Shown here: positions 1 through 11,955 of the stretch, in pieces
Position numbering within the stretch: position 1 is the stretch's first letter
Layout of the letters: each line of letters opens with the position of its first letter
From: Apostichopus japonicus
Lineage: Eukaryota; Echinodermata; Holothuroidea; Aspidochirotida; Stichopodidae
NCBI RefSeq assembly: GCF_037975245.1
Contig: NC_092581.1
Coordinates: 16,123,303 to 16,187,302, forward strand
Direction of reading: 5' to 3'
DNA: 64,000 bases
Notes under the pieces: generated by a model
What the model was told of the DNA's origin: nothing
Databases searched by the model: none
The model's input: only the letters and a program-made list of their open reading frames with translations
Made by a program: the position numbers and the translations under genes

Positions 1-1400
1 TTTAATTTTTTTCATTTTCATTTTTTGCGCAAAAAACATCTCGAATCTTACAAAATTTAGCAAAAAGGATAAACATTTTCGTCAGCAAAATGGCTAATTA
101 TCCAACGATAAGTCATGCCTGTAAAGGTTATATTACTAATGCATTTCATGCATATTAAGGTCATGTCGGGTTGCCTCTGCACAGAGCAATACCTGTGAAA
201 TTTCTTGATTACTGTCCGTCCCTTATACTGTACCAGTGTGCGAACGATATATGCATCTATCTATTTATATATGTACACAGTGCATTATAGTCCTATACGA
301 ACGTTATAAAATGAGCTTCCATATTGCGTTGAGAGATCTGTTTAGTTTAGCAACACTTAAAATTCCACTTAAAATGTAACATGGAAAATTAACTGTACAA
401 AATTTACAATATAGACAAAGAAATCATGACTAAAACCATCCTAAGTTTATGGAAAGTTCAAGCTCAAAATCAGCAATGACTGACTGTGCTATAATGTGTT
501 GTCAGTCATGAATCGGAAGTGACAGAAAATATCCACATGGACATGGATTGGTCAATTTGAACAACACGTTCACTTGAAATTTTGAAAAAAGCGAAATTAT
601 CGGAACATACCTTGAATTATATCGAGGGCCTTTTGCCTGAGGACTATAGCATAAGTCTAGTCCATTATTAATTGTATTTATACACCTTGCATTTGCCAAG
701 ATTGATTCATTTCATAAACGTCTAATACACCAACTAACTTTACTTATTAGTGATACACTAATAGTATGTACAGGCTGCAGCTAATATACCTACGATTTGC
801 CTGTGTGAGGCTAGCTAGCTCGTTAATGTTTACGAAAGCTTCAGTATGCGTAATGAATATTTGTTTATGTCTGTTAAGATCTTATTGCTCTTCTTTTTGG
901 AGGTTTTGATTGAGTTATTGTTATGTGTGAAGAAAATTGCTAAAACACATGACTCTGTTACATGTAGTAGGGTAGACCAAGTACATCAATGTATGTATAA
1001 AATGAGCAAAACAAGTGGTTTGGTATTGTCTGATGTCACGTGATAGAGATAATTTGATTGGTTGATTGAAAATATGAACAAGAAAGGTGTGGCGTACATG
1101 CATTATTGTTTGGGCTCACAAAATTTCCAATTTTATGAAAAGGTTAATTACTTCTTAATTAGGATTCGCTGAGTAAAATTCTATCACAGTAATCTTTCTT
1201 TCATGAATCGCTAGTTGCTGAATGTAAATGAATGTAAGTGATAATGGAATGCCAAAATTCCAGGTAAATGCAGTATGGACCTTAAAATAAAATTGAGCCT
1301 CTGATGTTTAAAGGTACGTCAGTGCTAAAAAACAGTAGAAACTTTGTCAAGGTCAAATGGTGCTGAAAATTGTCTAATAAGTACTCTGTTATTTATGGGA
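1..1400. other. Intergenic, no gene seen
   Basis: This AT-rich stretch contains only short ORFs of 65 codons or fewer on both strands, with no recognisable domain or convincing splice-site pairs. A small palindromic segment near 795-815 has repeated GCTAGC/TAGCTAG. I see no RNA gene or promoter I can defend. Confidence 0.5.
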
Positions 1401-1745
1401 GTGTTGTAGTCAAGTGGTTATTAAGGCAATGGACTGGTAATATCTAAGTATTACAGGTTCGAGCCCTGGCCAGATCATTACGTTGTGTCCTTGGGCAAGG
1501 CACTTTATCTCTATTGCCTCTCTTCACCCAGGTGTATAAACTGGGACTTGGGAGTTGCAGGCGCTGGTTTGTGGCTGCACCCTATGGCAAGTTCCCCTGC
1601 ATGGGACCAAAGATGTGGTGCACTGTAGTGCCCCCAAGTGGTATTGTCTGAATTATGCACACTTTGGTGTGTGGGTGTGACAAGTTAACAATGACCAAGG
1701 GTTAAGTTGTAAAGACGTGTGAGGGGGCCTCGGCCTGAAACAAGA
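1401..1745 (+). mobile_element. tRNA-derived SINE
   Basis: The 5' part resembles a tRNA: an A-box-like segment with TAGTCAAGTGG near 1406 is followed by a perfect B box GGTTCGAGCCC at 1456-1466. The 50-bp spacing is slightly longer than in a normal tRNA. Just downstream is a block containing TCCTTGGGCAAGGCACTTTA, a phrase commonly found after the tRNA head in SINEs of fish and marine invertebrates (recalled family knowledge). The body continues to about 1745 with no coding capacity. A functional tRNA gene is unlikely because the arms do not pair well and the unit continues for about 270 bp past the B box. Confidence 0.7.
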
Positions 1746-3817
1746 CTGTAAACCTTCAAGGTTGACTTTAAATAACTTTATTTAACTACAATTCTACTGA
1801 AAGTTATCCATAAGGCATTAATGCTTGTTTAGAAAAGAGACAGACAAATTGATGTTTCAAACACCCGGCTGTTGTAATTTGTATAAAACATACCGCATAG
1901 TTTTGTTCGGAAGTATGTTTCTTCAGGTAGAGAAGCTCCACTGAGTGTATTATAAGTTATATTGAGTGTCCCATGTAGCTGTTACTTTCATACATTTAGC
2001 TACACATATATATATGTGACTTCTGTCACGTAAAGTTCTGTAGATCAAGTTCCCAAAAGATTTATGCTGACCCAATCAAGTTTGACATATTCGCTGTTTG
2101 CATGTTATGTACAGAAAAATTCCTTCCTGACTATTGCAAGATCCAGCTACAGTACCTGTGGTAAGGATTCACCAATAGCATATATCGGATGTAATGACAA
2201 AAACAACTGCAAAAGAGGACCAAGAACTTCCTGCAACCTGCAAGGAGTATTGTTTGTAGAAATTAAGGGAAGTATAAATGGAGTAGGTCATTTTGTGTTT
2301 CATTTTTATACACAAGTTCGTGAAAAAAAAAGAAACTATTTAAAGAGTAAAATATTTCTTTCCAAATGAGCTTTGCATATGATTGGTTGACTGAGAAAGT
2401 TCTCAGTTGGTTTACAAACATTGTACTTCAGACAGTGATGCATGAGTGCACAATCTTTCGTTTTTGATTTATAAGACTTGCAACTTTTTTGTGCAGTTGG
2501 GTAGAAATTAAGAGCATATTATATATCAAAATGTTTTTTAGCACCGTTGCTAGGCTGACATAGCAATACTGCCTTTGCACTTGTTAGCCCGACTAGTATT
2601 TTTACACATTTTGGTGCGTACTTTACTAGACTCTAAAATGCAGCAACATATGGCTACTGGTGATATTTTCAATTTTCAATTCCATGTAATTATTTGTTTT
2701 CTAATACAGTTCTGTATAGTGTCACGCCTATTTTCACACCGTATATGACCGTGACCGACCCCGTCTCGACGTGACTCGACCGACATTACATGAAAGATAC
2801 ATTGTGAAAAATATATAAACGTGAAAAATAATTGTGAAGACTACTAACTACAACGACTGACAGATGCACACTGACCGACTGATCAGCGAACACGAAGACT
2901 GCAATGCAGCATCTAACAGAAAAAATGACACATTCACCTACATTATGTTATCGATAATTTCAATGTTCTTGTAGCGTGAATTCCATCTGATTTGCTTCAG
3001 GGCTTGAGTGGTTGTTTTGCCATATCTTTCAAATCAATTCTCTCAAAAGTGTGGAACAGTTTCACCTGCAGGACTGAAATATGTGAGTAGAACGAAACAT
3101 TTGTGACAATATTACTGTACCACGTCATTGTACCAGGTTACTGCACCAGATTACACTTGCAATAAATTTTCCGAGGAAGTCCGTCTCCTTATTTTTATTT
3201 AAGCTACCACCAGGTGTCAAAACAAGTCGAAGAAAATGTCTGTTTTTTACGCTGGTTTTTCTGGGTTACTGCCACAGATCTATTCAACAAGTTCATGGAA
3301 ACGGACTGCTCCAAATTACAAAACTTTGTTCGATCACTTTCTCTGCCCTGGGGATAAAATTTCTTTCGATTCTATGATGGAATATTAGAAATAACAGAGC
3401 TTATATACATTGAATACTCGCTATTTATAGCCAATCTGAACATTGATCTGGTCTTGTTGACATCCCTTAGAACAATTATGACCAACGGAATAAACCTGCA
3501 GCACTCAGACGTGTAATTCGATCGATGAAGAGTTATTGTGGTTTACCTAAGGATTAATTCAGTAATCGAAGACGGAAAGCGCAAACCTTTTTCATAGAAT
3601 TACTCAGTGATGAAAGCCTAAAACATTTTCCAAGAAAGCAGGGTTTAAGAAAGTGTAACCTTTTTGTTATAATTTGCATATATGGTTAGCAGTTATATGT
3701 TTAGTAGTTCTATAAATATCCAGGTTTTATTACAAATCTAGAGGGGTACTTTAGAGTTTGTATAATTGAATCAACTTTCAGAATATGTCGTCACAGATGT
3801 TATTCTTGCAACATGTA
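1746..3817. other. Intergenic, no gene seen
   Basis: I see no gene. One 101-codon ORF at 2064-2369 has no domain, signal peptide or supporting splice sites and is probably chance. The segment 2745-2900 is locally rich in CGAC and GACCGAC words, but I cannot assign it a function. Confidence 0.4.
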
Positions 3818-4162
3818 TTAAAGGGAATGAAGACTTGTGCACAAAGAAATGTCTGATGCCGGTTATCTGACCTAGTTTCCAATGAGGTCCCACCATCGAT
3901 CCCAGAAAATACACTCACAGCTTGCTACGGTCGGTTATTAGACACAAGTGTACAGTCAATACATGCAGCTAAGGTCAATACAGTGTACATAGCAGCGTAC
4001 GTAGCAGCGATGGACATCTCAGGTTTAGATAAAAGATAACAAGGTATCACGTTTCATTACTGTCTGCATATTGTAGCGACAAGAAGAAAACTTCACTTGC
4101 AAGCAACAGAAAGTTAACTTTTGTCAGAGGGCGGCACGCGGTTTGTGGCGAGTCTTCAATGC
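3818..4162 (+). repeat. MITE-like element, family A, copy 1
   Basis: A non-coding element homologous over its length to 13542-13915 and, inverted, to 38468-38838. It starts with TTAAAGG followed by a GAAGACT core and ends with the inverted core AGTCTTCAATGC; the terminal CTTTAA of the right end is missing in this copy. Shared internal landmarks include GCGATGGACATCTCAGG and AACAAGGTATCACGTTTCAT. The ORF at 4047-4250 on the minus strand is an artefact of this repeat. The transposon superfamily is not assigned. Confidence 0.65.
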
Positions 4163-4184
4163 AGGACAGTAGCCAGCGAAGCTT

Positions 4185-4375
4185 AAAGGAGACACCATAA
4201 ACCGAGCCGTCGTCATTGGTCTGTGAGGTAGAGATACCTGTCATGAACAACTATGAATAATCTTATTCCATATTGGAGGTACCACAGATTTTATGTCCCA
4301 ATATTCACACACTAGGCGGAAGACTTGATCAAGTCTAAAGATGACATCATCGGCCCACGTGTGTTTCAATTTTTG
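4185..4375 (+). repeat. Dispersed repeat, family C, copy 1
   Basis: It begins TTAAAGGAGACAC and contains GACTTGATCAAGTCTAAA near 4323, an inner palindrome. The same order of motifs is found inverted at 15063-15245, including TTAAAGGAGACAC, ATCACAGATTTTA and the GACTTGATCAAGTC palindrome, and more weakly at 7330-7430. It is non-coding. The family is not recognised. Confidence 0.5.
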
Positions 4376-6250
4376 GGGTAATTTTTTGTTTATGTATTGC
4401 AATGTTTACTGTCTGTTGTGGGGATGGGTTTTGCAAATACTGAATCTAAAATATCGAACATCATACATGACTTAGTAATGGCATCATTTTCAGTGTTAAA
4501 ACTTACAGCATTTTACCTTGAAAACACAAACAAGAAGAAACTAATAGGGGGTAAATTGGGGAACATTTGTAAGGGTCTTTGAGTTCATTTATCTTCGTTA
4601 TTTAGCTTCGAAGTAAAATTTCCAACAGAAACTTTTGGCACCCATGATCTTTCCACTCATATTTTTCCACTATTAGTATTGTAGTTTGCCTGCCCTTTCA
4701 AAATTCTGTTCTTTAAACTCATCCTGTAAATAAACTTCCTTAGAATCCAATGTTTGGTTGTGATTGATTTTACTGTATGACTTGATAACTTTTTGTAATT
4801 TTGATTTTTAAGTAATCATAAAAAATTAATTAAAACTTATTGAATGGACAGAAATTGGAAACCAAATTCAATCATAAAGCTCTTCGTTGATTTAAATATG
4901 TGCTGCATCAGTCAGAAGGTATCATACCCAACCACAAATGAAAGATAAGGTTATAGTTTTGTCCACAAAAATTGCACCAAGGATATTAAAATTACCCATA
5001 AATTTTATGCATATTGGGTTGATAATTATAATTATGATAGTGTGTTTAAGTTATGTTTTTGGGGACTTACAATTTTCTGCATTGAACGACAGGGATATTT
5101 TGTATGGTGTGCACAGCACATCAGAATGTTACATCCCATGCAATTACCCAGAATGCCAATCTCCATTTGATTCACTGAATATTCAAAAGTAGTATATACT
5201 TACCATTTATAGTACTTACCATCTTGCATATATGCACATGAAAGAAGTGACAAAGAAAAAATATATCACAATTATTAAGCAGGTTGAATTTAAAGCAGCT
5301 CTTTAGCCTGTTACCATGGTAACAGCATCCTGACCCCTACATTGGCAGTAATAATTCAAGCTTCTAATCTACCATACAGTCTAAGTATGTAGTGAATAGT
5401 GAATTTGTTTGGAAATATTCTGAAACAAGAATCTTCACCTAATTCCATTACCCAATTACCAAGTGCATGATAGGTTATAATACATCATTCCTCATAGTAA
5501 TTAGCTCATTTTGCATCTAGCATTTTGCTATGCGATACCAGATAAACTCTTCCCTGTCCAGACATTGTAATATGTTGCAAACATTTCTGGTATTGACAAA
5601 CTAAACAGAATAAACCACTTATATTCCTGTTATAATACCATGTCTTTTGGCACCAATACCATCATTACCATGGTAATAAGGGAAATACTTGATTCGATAT
5701 CGTTCACTTTTTCCTCTCTGTATGTGCTTCTCTGTCATTTTACCTTTCTTGCCATCTTGTGACACATATCAGCATGTATGTATTAAACTTGTGCGTTAAT
5801 ATGCTGGTATAAAGCTGTGAGGTGGTTTTCCTGGAAGAAACAGATTAAAAGGCTATTTAACTGAAAGTGCACACAGGTTATACTTCTGATGCCAAATAAG
5901 TATCAGAAATGTTTACAATGTGCACTTTCTATAGTATCATACTTAATTACATGCAGATATAAGTTTGCGTGGTTGCTATAAGAATTGTAACCAATGCATT
6001 AATTTCTGTGTGGGTGGGTGGGGGTCTATTGAAGATGGTATATATATATATATATCAATTCATGTACTCACTTGACTATCACAGCAAGTTTGTTTTCAAC
6101 ACATTCTGAAATATTTTGCAGTGTATTTAATAACATGATCTACTTTTGAAAGTATATTTAAAAACAAGGTTTGCAGGGGCAAAATCATGTTTTTCTAATC
6201 TGTCAAAGAGACGGGGTATTTATCAGGGAGAGTCTCACAAAGGACTCTCT
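4376..6250. other. Intergenic, no gene seen
   Basis: AT-rich sequence. An 84-codon ORF at 4938-5192 includes a hydrophobic stretch but lacks supporting context. A (TA)n microsatellite lies at about 6040-6054. I see nothing else I can assign. Confidence 0.4.
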
Positions 6251-7062
6251 TTAAAGCAGCATTTTGCGTTGGGTCGCTTTTTTCCACCTTTTTAACATGT
6301 GCATCGATTTTTTTACATGTATCAATCATAAAACAGCAAACTAAGATACCATCCAAGTTTCACCCTGCCAAGAGCGTTAATTAGCGAGTAATTAACGATT
6401 TATATCGATAACGAGTAAAAGTGTCCTCGACAAAGTTTTCATATCTCCAAATCCACTAGTTTGAATTCCACCAATCAGTGAATAGTATGTTTATTCATGA
6501 GCTTTTTGCGTTTGGTCGCCGTTTTCTACTTTTTTGACATGTCTATCGAGTTTTTTACATACATCAAATCACAAAACAGCAAATTAAGATATTAGCCAAG
6601 TTTTTCCCTGCCAAAAACGTTAATTGGCGAGTATTCCACATACAAAATTAAATCGCATTCAGTTCCCAAACCCACTAGTTTGAATTCAACCAATCAGAGA
6701 TGCAGGTTTAGTTATGAGCCGTTGCTAAAAATAGATTCAAGACTTTGATTTGGGAGTTGTTATGCAACTCCCTGGTACAACTGCCATATAGACTGTACAC
6801 AAATCAAGCGTGGTGTTATATTACGTATCTGTCAATGACGTTCGTAGTGTTTAAATATTCATATTATGGGCGAGGTTTATTGGGTTCCCAACGGAAAATA
6901 TCTTGGAGAACAACAAAGTTGAAAGTTGCAATTTTTTCGACTTTTATGCCACCATTTGAAGTAAAATATAAATAGATAAGCTAGTTATGTATGTCGTTAT
7001 GGCATAGTGGAGTCAGTGAGGTTGAGAAATATCATAGTCGAGGACGCAAAATGCTGCTTTAA
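6251..7062. mobile_element. 812-bp TIR element with internal direct duplication
   Basis: The left end reads TTAAAGCAGCATTTTGCGT and the right end is its exact inverse complement over 19 bases, ending ACGCAAAATGCTGCTTTAA at 7062. The left half contains two diverged direct copies, about 6260-6480 and 6500-6710, sharing TTTTGCGTTxGGTCGC, TTTTTTACAT and CCACTAGTTTGAATTC. No transposase ORF is present, so this is a non-autonomous DNA element. The TTAA at each extremity could be the target duplication or part of the TIR. I do not assign a superfamily. Confidence 0.75.
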
Positions 7063-7329
7063 TGTGTTTGTGTAAAATGGTATGATTATGTCCATTTGCA
7101 AGTTTATTTAAAAAGAAGGTTTACAGGGAAAGAACAAGATATTGTAATCTGTCAAATAGACAAGTTTTAAGGGGAGAGATGTCAATCATGATGACATTTG
7201 CTGCTAGTTTGCCCAGAAGCATTAAAGAAAAGATAAACCCTAGGTAGCATTTTGACTGATATGTTAATGATAGGGAAGCCAATAATAAACTATTCCACCG
7301 AGAAGCTTTCAAAAATCATCTTTCATTTT

Positions 7330-7435
7330 CAAGATATCTTTACTTTCATGTTCCTTCATACTGTATGTATGAAAGAGGACTTGAAAGTAAGTCTAAAATG
7401 ACATCACAGAGCCACTTGTAACTGCAATTTAATGT
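7330..7435 (+). repeat. Dispersed repeat, family C, fragment
   Basis: This segment has the motif order TTCCTTCA, a GAxGACTTG-like core, AAGTCTAAA, then ATGACATCA and GAGCCAC, as in 4185-4375 and (inverted) 15063-15245. It is diverged and partial. Confidence 0.35.
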
Positions 7436-8009
7436 GTTTCTATATTCCTCAGTATGCACCATTTGACATCTATTTTGTTTGGGGGGAGGGAGGAGAGTGG
7501 AGCCCCCCCCCCTTTCATGGTATACAGTCAACTTCAGAGAGAACAAAAGGCCACACCCACTTCTCTATAATAATTCTTCATTTGCCTGACAGGCCCTTTC
7601 ATATAAGATCAGACCTTACCTAAATCAGTCAGGATTTTTAGAATTTCATCTTCATCCCCACTCCCCCAAATTCTTGTAAGTTCTGTGCATGCCACTGCTT
7701 AGACAGAGGCAAATGTAAGGAATGTGGAAAGTTTGATAAGGACTTAGGACCTTTTAGTTGACTTTGTAGAACATTTTGAGGCCATTATTGTTGATCTTTT
7801 ATTTTCACTTGATGAAAACATGAACATGTTTGTCCTATTTTGATTAATACTAATTGCTGGAAACTACAATAACTAATAGCAATGCTTTGTAACCTACTAC
7901 TTTGGTGTCTCAAAGGTGAAGTCATGAAAGACCTAACTCACATGAGTAACGTAACTGATCATTTTTTTATATTGTGATATATGTGAGTGCAGTTTTCTGT
8001 CAGTATCGT
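7436..8009. other. Intergenic, no gene seen
   Basis: Short overlapping ORFs on both strands span a 10-base C run at 7503-7512 and are not credible genes. Nothing else is assigned. Confidence 0.4.
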
Positions 8010-8295
8010 CAGGCACATAGCCAGGGGGGGGCAAAGGGGGCAGCCGTCCCCCCCTTGAGCATATTTTTTTTGTATGTGTTTACGATATCGCTAGTAATTT
8101 CAAAAGAGAAAATGCTAAGATGCAACTTACAAGGCCTGGGAAGGGCCATTTCCAGCGATCTGGGAGGCATTTTCAGCCAAAATTTCCAACCCATGGTGGC
8201 GCTACGCTTAGATAGTTTGCAATGCCGTATCTACGGCTTTGATAGTTTGCCTACAGTTTCGCCCCTCCCTTGGCAAATTCCTCACTACTCACCTG
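8010..8295 (+). repeat. Non-autonomous DNA element, family B, copy 1
   Basis: It is homologous to 29108-29360 in the same orientation. Shared blocks include CCCCCCTTGAGCATATTTTT, AAAATGCTAAGATGCAACTT and GTGGCGCTACGCTTAGATAG. The left end CAGGCACATAGCCAGG is the inverse of the intact right end CCTGGCTACGCGCCTG in the second copy, so the family has TIRs of about 16 bp of the CAGGCGCGTAGCCAGG type. Such ends recall hAT-like elements, but that assignment is inference. The 126-codon ORF across it is not a gene. Confidence 0.65.
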
Positions 8296-9321
8296 AGTTT
8301 AGTAGAACTTATTTGGGACTTTCCTCCGAAGTTGGACTTTGGAAATTGAAATGAGCCCTAATTTCATTTGATTTCCCTCTCAGCTGTTAGAGCTACAGTA
8401 ACTATAGCCAGCAGGTGAAAGTGTCTGTGTTTGGTTTTTACTTTACATACTTTAAACAGTCTCACAATTTTGTTCATGATGCTTTTAGCATTTTTCAAGA
8501 GCAATACTGCACAATCAGGTACATTACGATAAGTTTATGAATCATTTTTTTGCAAAACCAAATTTTAGGTGGTAGTACTAAAATTTCCATTATATTATTT
8601 CATTCACATTGGTTGTTAACCTTTGATCACTGGAAATAGCCCTTAACTAGTGATTGATTTTTTGTTAACTTTACTTGTTTGAATTTTTCACTCACAAAGC
8701 TAGCTTCATCTGCTTCCCAAAAAAAGGCAGCGCTGAGCAGTAAGAGGTTCAGTGGTGCTTCTGATAGTCTGAGATGAGAGAGATTGAGGGGTGGCGAGGG
8801 GGGGGGGGTGAGGGGGCTGGAAGGGGAGGAGCTGGAAGGGGAGATGGGCTCTTTATGACAACTAAGTGCCAGGAACCCACACTGACGCTACCAGTAAATA
8901 TCAAAGCATCACATAACTTAATAGATATGCATGTTACAGAAACAAACAAAAATGACCAAAATTGATGCAAATTTGCTTTAGGACAATTTCAGGAAATAAC
9001 CAATAGAATTAAACTTAGTGAAATGATACCAATGATCTCTATGTCAAACTTCACCTAGAGCTAGTTCTTCAAACCCTATTTATAGCCGTGCATGCTTACC
9101 ACTGTAGCTAATCGGAGGCAAATAAACTTTTGTCCCTAGAATTGCATGCATCCAGGTATATGTACAGTATATCAGTTCACACCTTTGACGAAAACAGAAA
9201 GGAGGAGCAATATGGAAATCAGCTGTGTAGTTTTTTTTCAGAGGGTAGGAAGTTTTGCACACTCATTTCCATGCAATTTACTCTGCTATAACTTCCAATG
9301 ATTTTACAACACAGCAGTATA
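8296..9321. other. Intergenic, purine-rich patch
   Basis: No gene. At 8771-8846 the plus strand is almost entirely purine, with an 11-base G run at 8798-8808 followed by further GGGG groups; a G-quadruplex could form. The ORFs there are low-complexity artefacts. Confidence 0.45.
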
Positions 9322-9540
9322 AAAGTCCATCATGCAAACTCATTTTTCCCAGGTAGCTGAGCCTGTTTTAGCACCTTGCAGTGGTTGTCATTTTTATTGC
9401 CAAGCTTGGCTGTTGGGTTAAGTCTATCATGCAGTGTTAAGTCCATCGTGCAAGTCATTTTCCCAGGTAGCTGAGTCTGTTTTAGCACCTAAGTGCAGTG
9501 GTTGTCATTTTTATTGCCAAGCCTGGGTTAGCTCATCAGA
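9322..9540 (+). repeat. Tandem duplication, period about 114 bp
   Basis: Two adjacent copies share AGTCCATC, CCCAGGTAGCTGAG, CTGTTTTAGCACCT and GTGGTTGTCATTTTTATTGC. The AGGTAGCTGAG landmark is at 9351 and again at 9465. Non-coding. Confidence 0.75.
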
Positions 9541-10211
9541 GTTGACATGGCAGCAGCTGTGATGAGGGCAGCCAATGAAGCGCATCTCTGTTGAGAGGAG
9601 AGCTCGTCATAGGCGGAGGCATTCAGTGGTGAAATTCAACGAAATGCCTAAACCTGTATGGTTGTTATTATCTGTATGGTTATGCGAGATATCTCGGTCG
9701 CATCCAAAGCTGCGAACGAAACTGGCCATAGGCTTATAAATGGATATGTCCGGATGGGTTTGTTAAATATTTAAAAATTACCGTGTTTGCATGAAATTTG
9801 ATTCTTTGCCAAAGGCAGAAGGAATTGATGCCATGATGATGGCGTGTGTATGTGGCACTTGCTTGTAAACACCTCTGATCTTTTCTGGTTTTCACTTAAT
9901 TCATGGACAAAATTTAATTCCTGTTCTAAATAAGCCAGATATGTGGAATTTTGGGCAAATTATATGACAAGGAATCACATAGCTAACTGGGTTTCTGGTA
10001 TTAATGGCACTAATTTTGCCTTCTTAACACTCAGAGTTCCACAAAATGCCACCCTTCCTTAAAATGTACTGTGTAGGTCCTTAACCAAGTTGTGTCAAGT
10101 TCTGGAAAGGGAAGGGGAGGTCAACATCAAAATCATGTCCGTGGATTTCTTGGAACAAATATGGTCACCTTACTTTAATACTTAAGGTCTCAGACTGATC
10201 CTATATTCCTT
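9541..10211. other. Intergenic, no gene seen
   Basis: Slightly richer in GC at 9545-9720 than its surroundings, but all frames are interrupted and no domain is recognised. Confidence 0.35.
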
Positions 10212-10258
10212 TGTGTTGTTCCTATGTGTTGTTCCTATGTGTTGTTCCTATGTGTTGT
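10212..10258 (+). repeat. 13-bp tandem repeat, 3.6 copies
   Basis: Three perfect copies of TGTGTTGTTCCTA and a partial fourth. Simple repeat. Confidence 0.9.
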
Positions 10259-10273
10259 AAAGTCAAAGCTGTC

Positions 10274-10690
10274 TTACTGCTACATAATTGGGGAAACACC
10301 TATCCATCTTACCTTAATCGCCTGTTTGCTCTCCAGAAAAAAGCCATTAGACTGATTACAGAGTAATATCATATTTTCTAACTTAAAAATCTTAAATATC
10401 TTTGACACATACAAACTCCCAAGTCGCTCTATTTATGTATAAAACTGTATGTCAATGGACTTTTGCCTTCTAACTTTGATGATTACTATCTTTTTAATTA
10501 TGACATTCATAACGACAATACACGTTTTTGTCAAAACTTCCGTACAAATTTTGAGCACTTCCGAGAGGACTTGTCAACTTTTAATCAATGCTGGAGTTAC
10601 AATCTGGACAACACAATAAAAAAACTCAAAAATATTCATTGCTCCAAACAAAAAATGAAATCCATTTTACTTAACAATTATGATCATTAA
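10274..10690 (+). mobile_element. Decayed LINE (non-LTR retrotransposon) 3' end
   Basis: Translated fragments match the region downstream of the reverse transcriptase domain of non-LTR retrotransposon ORF2. The first frame reads NWGNTYPSYLNRLFALQKKA then IRLIT. After a stop and frame change comes NLKILNIFDTYKL, and a third frame from 10463 reads LPSNF, then NYDIHNDNTRF, ending LLNNY before a stop. This order (QKKAIR, then LKIL, then a Y.IHN.NTR motif, then a LLNNY-like end) is typical of CR1/L2/Crack-like elements by recalled family knowledge. Stops and frameshifts show that it is dead. A pyrimidine-rich tail with a GGGGACTGCTCGTAAAAGC segment near 10793 may be the 3' UTR. Confidence 0.7.
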
Positions 10691-11665
10691 GCAGTGATTC
10701 TTTCTTTCTTGCTTTTTTCTATATTCTTTGTTCTGTTTTCTTCTTCCTCTTACTTATCCTTTGTATTCTTTCGTTTTTTGGTTCTGTAAAGGGGGACTGC
10801 TCGTAAAAGCTCTGCTTCTTCAGTCCTCCTCCACCTCCTTGTATATTACCTATTCACTATTGTATTCATATTATGTGGATCTAAATCAAACCTAAACTCA
10901 TGCTTGGTTTCACAACTCTTTGGGGACTGAATTTAATTATATGCGTGACATAACATGTTCCCCCTTCCAAGCTTATAACACTGGAAACATGTATGTACAA
11001 TATGTGACATGGACAAAGCTACTACCCACTCACCCCCCCCCCCCACTTTCCTCCTTTACCCCTATTGCCAAACACAAAAAGGAACTACCATTGATGGGAC
11101 TGAATGGACGAAGACAGGGAGTAACCTCACATGTGCATGTTTGAATGTTGCTTGGGTTTAAGAGATGGTTTAGTGGGGTCTTATGCTCTTGTTATTTTAC
11201 TTAATTTACTAGTCTAGTAAAATGTTACTGTTTTCAGATATTTTCAGTTGAAATCCTCCCGTTGGTGTTAATTTGACTTCCCAACTCATTCCTGTTTTGC
11301 TTCTCCAGTCGTGATTGGGTGGTTGATTACGGAAGTGCAAAACGTTCCTTCGAAAGCATCGATCCTTGTGGTCCCTAAGTCCACCATTTAATAACCGTCC
11401 ATGGTTTGCTTCGGCCAGCTTTGGGTTGGGATAATTGTGGGCAGGAGGGGAGGGGCGTGGCAGGTATTTATCAGATGCTGTTTTCTGTTTATAGTTGTAG
11501 TGGGATGGTTTAGGGTCAATGCAGAGTGCATTCACCTGTGTTCTACATCAGCCAGTAGGGGACGTTCTTGTTTCAGAGGTTTGTAATATTGTAACTTGAC
11601 AGTCAGTCAGTAGTCATGTTATTGTACCACCTTGTAGTAAATCATCAACCCTTACTTTTCTACAG
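10691..11665. other. Intergenic, no gene seen
   Basis: Contains the probable LINE 3' tail and a 12-base C run at 11033-11044. A 108-codon minus-strand ORF at 11209-11535 has no recognisable domain or splice context. Confidence 0.4.
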
Positions 11666-11955
11666 GCCTTGATGTATTAATTACGGCCAGTTGGGCTGCA
11701 TTTAGAAGCATATTAAATCTGTACGAGCAACAGGCACTGCTGGTAGATGAATCCATCTTTACAGAAACAGCCTTGGCTACAGACTGGAAAGCTGAAATTT
11801 GCCTACCTCTAGTAAAACATCATGCATTATTCAGTCTCCTGGTTCAACTGCTCAATTCGTGTGAAAATAAATATATAGATAGCTGCCAACTAGCATGTTT
11901 GATTATGAGACAAAGCCTCATGAGTTTCACTTTTTTTTCACCAAGTGAATTGTAA
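11666..11955 (+). CDS. Orphan exon-like ORF, unknown protein
   Basis: A plausible acceptor (TTACTTTTCTACAG ending at 11665) is followed by an open frame of about 96 codons to a TAA at 11953-11955. The peptide starts LDVLITASWAAFRSILNLYE and contains LVKHHALFSLLVQLLNS, a leucine-rich helical composition suggesting an alpha-helical repeat protein. No second exon could be tied to it with confidence. An open segment behind a good acceptor at about 12452-12532 is one candidate. An AATAAA lies inside the ORF near 11868. This may be a terminal exon, a fragment of a dead gene, or chance. Function unknown. Confidence 0.25.

Noticed and set aside
1401-1475. Functional tRNA gene
   Set aside because: The A-to-B spacing is long, arm pairing is poor, and a SINE body follows.
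7974-8354. 126-codon plus-strand ORF
   Set aside because: It runs through a repeat that has a second copy at 29108-29360, where the frame is not preserved over the same extent.
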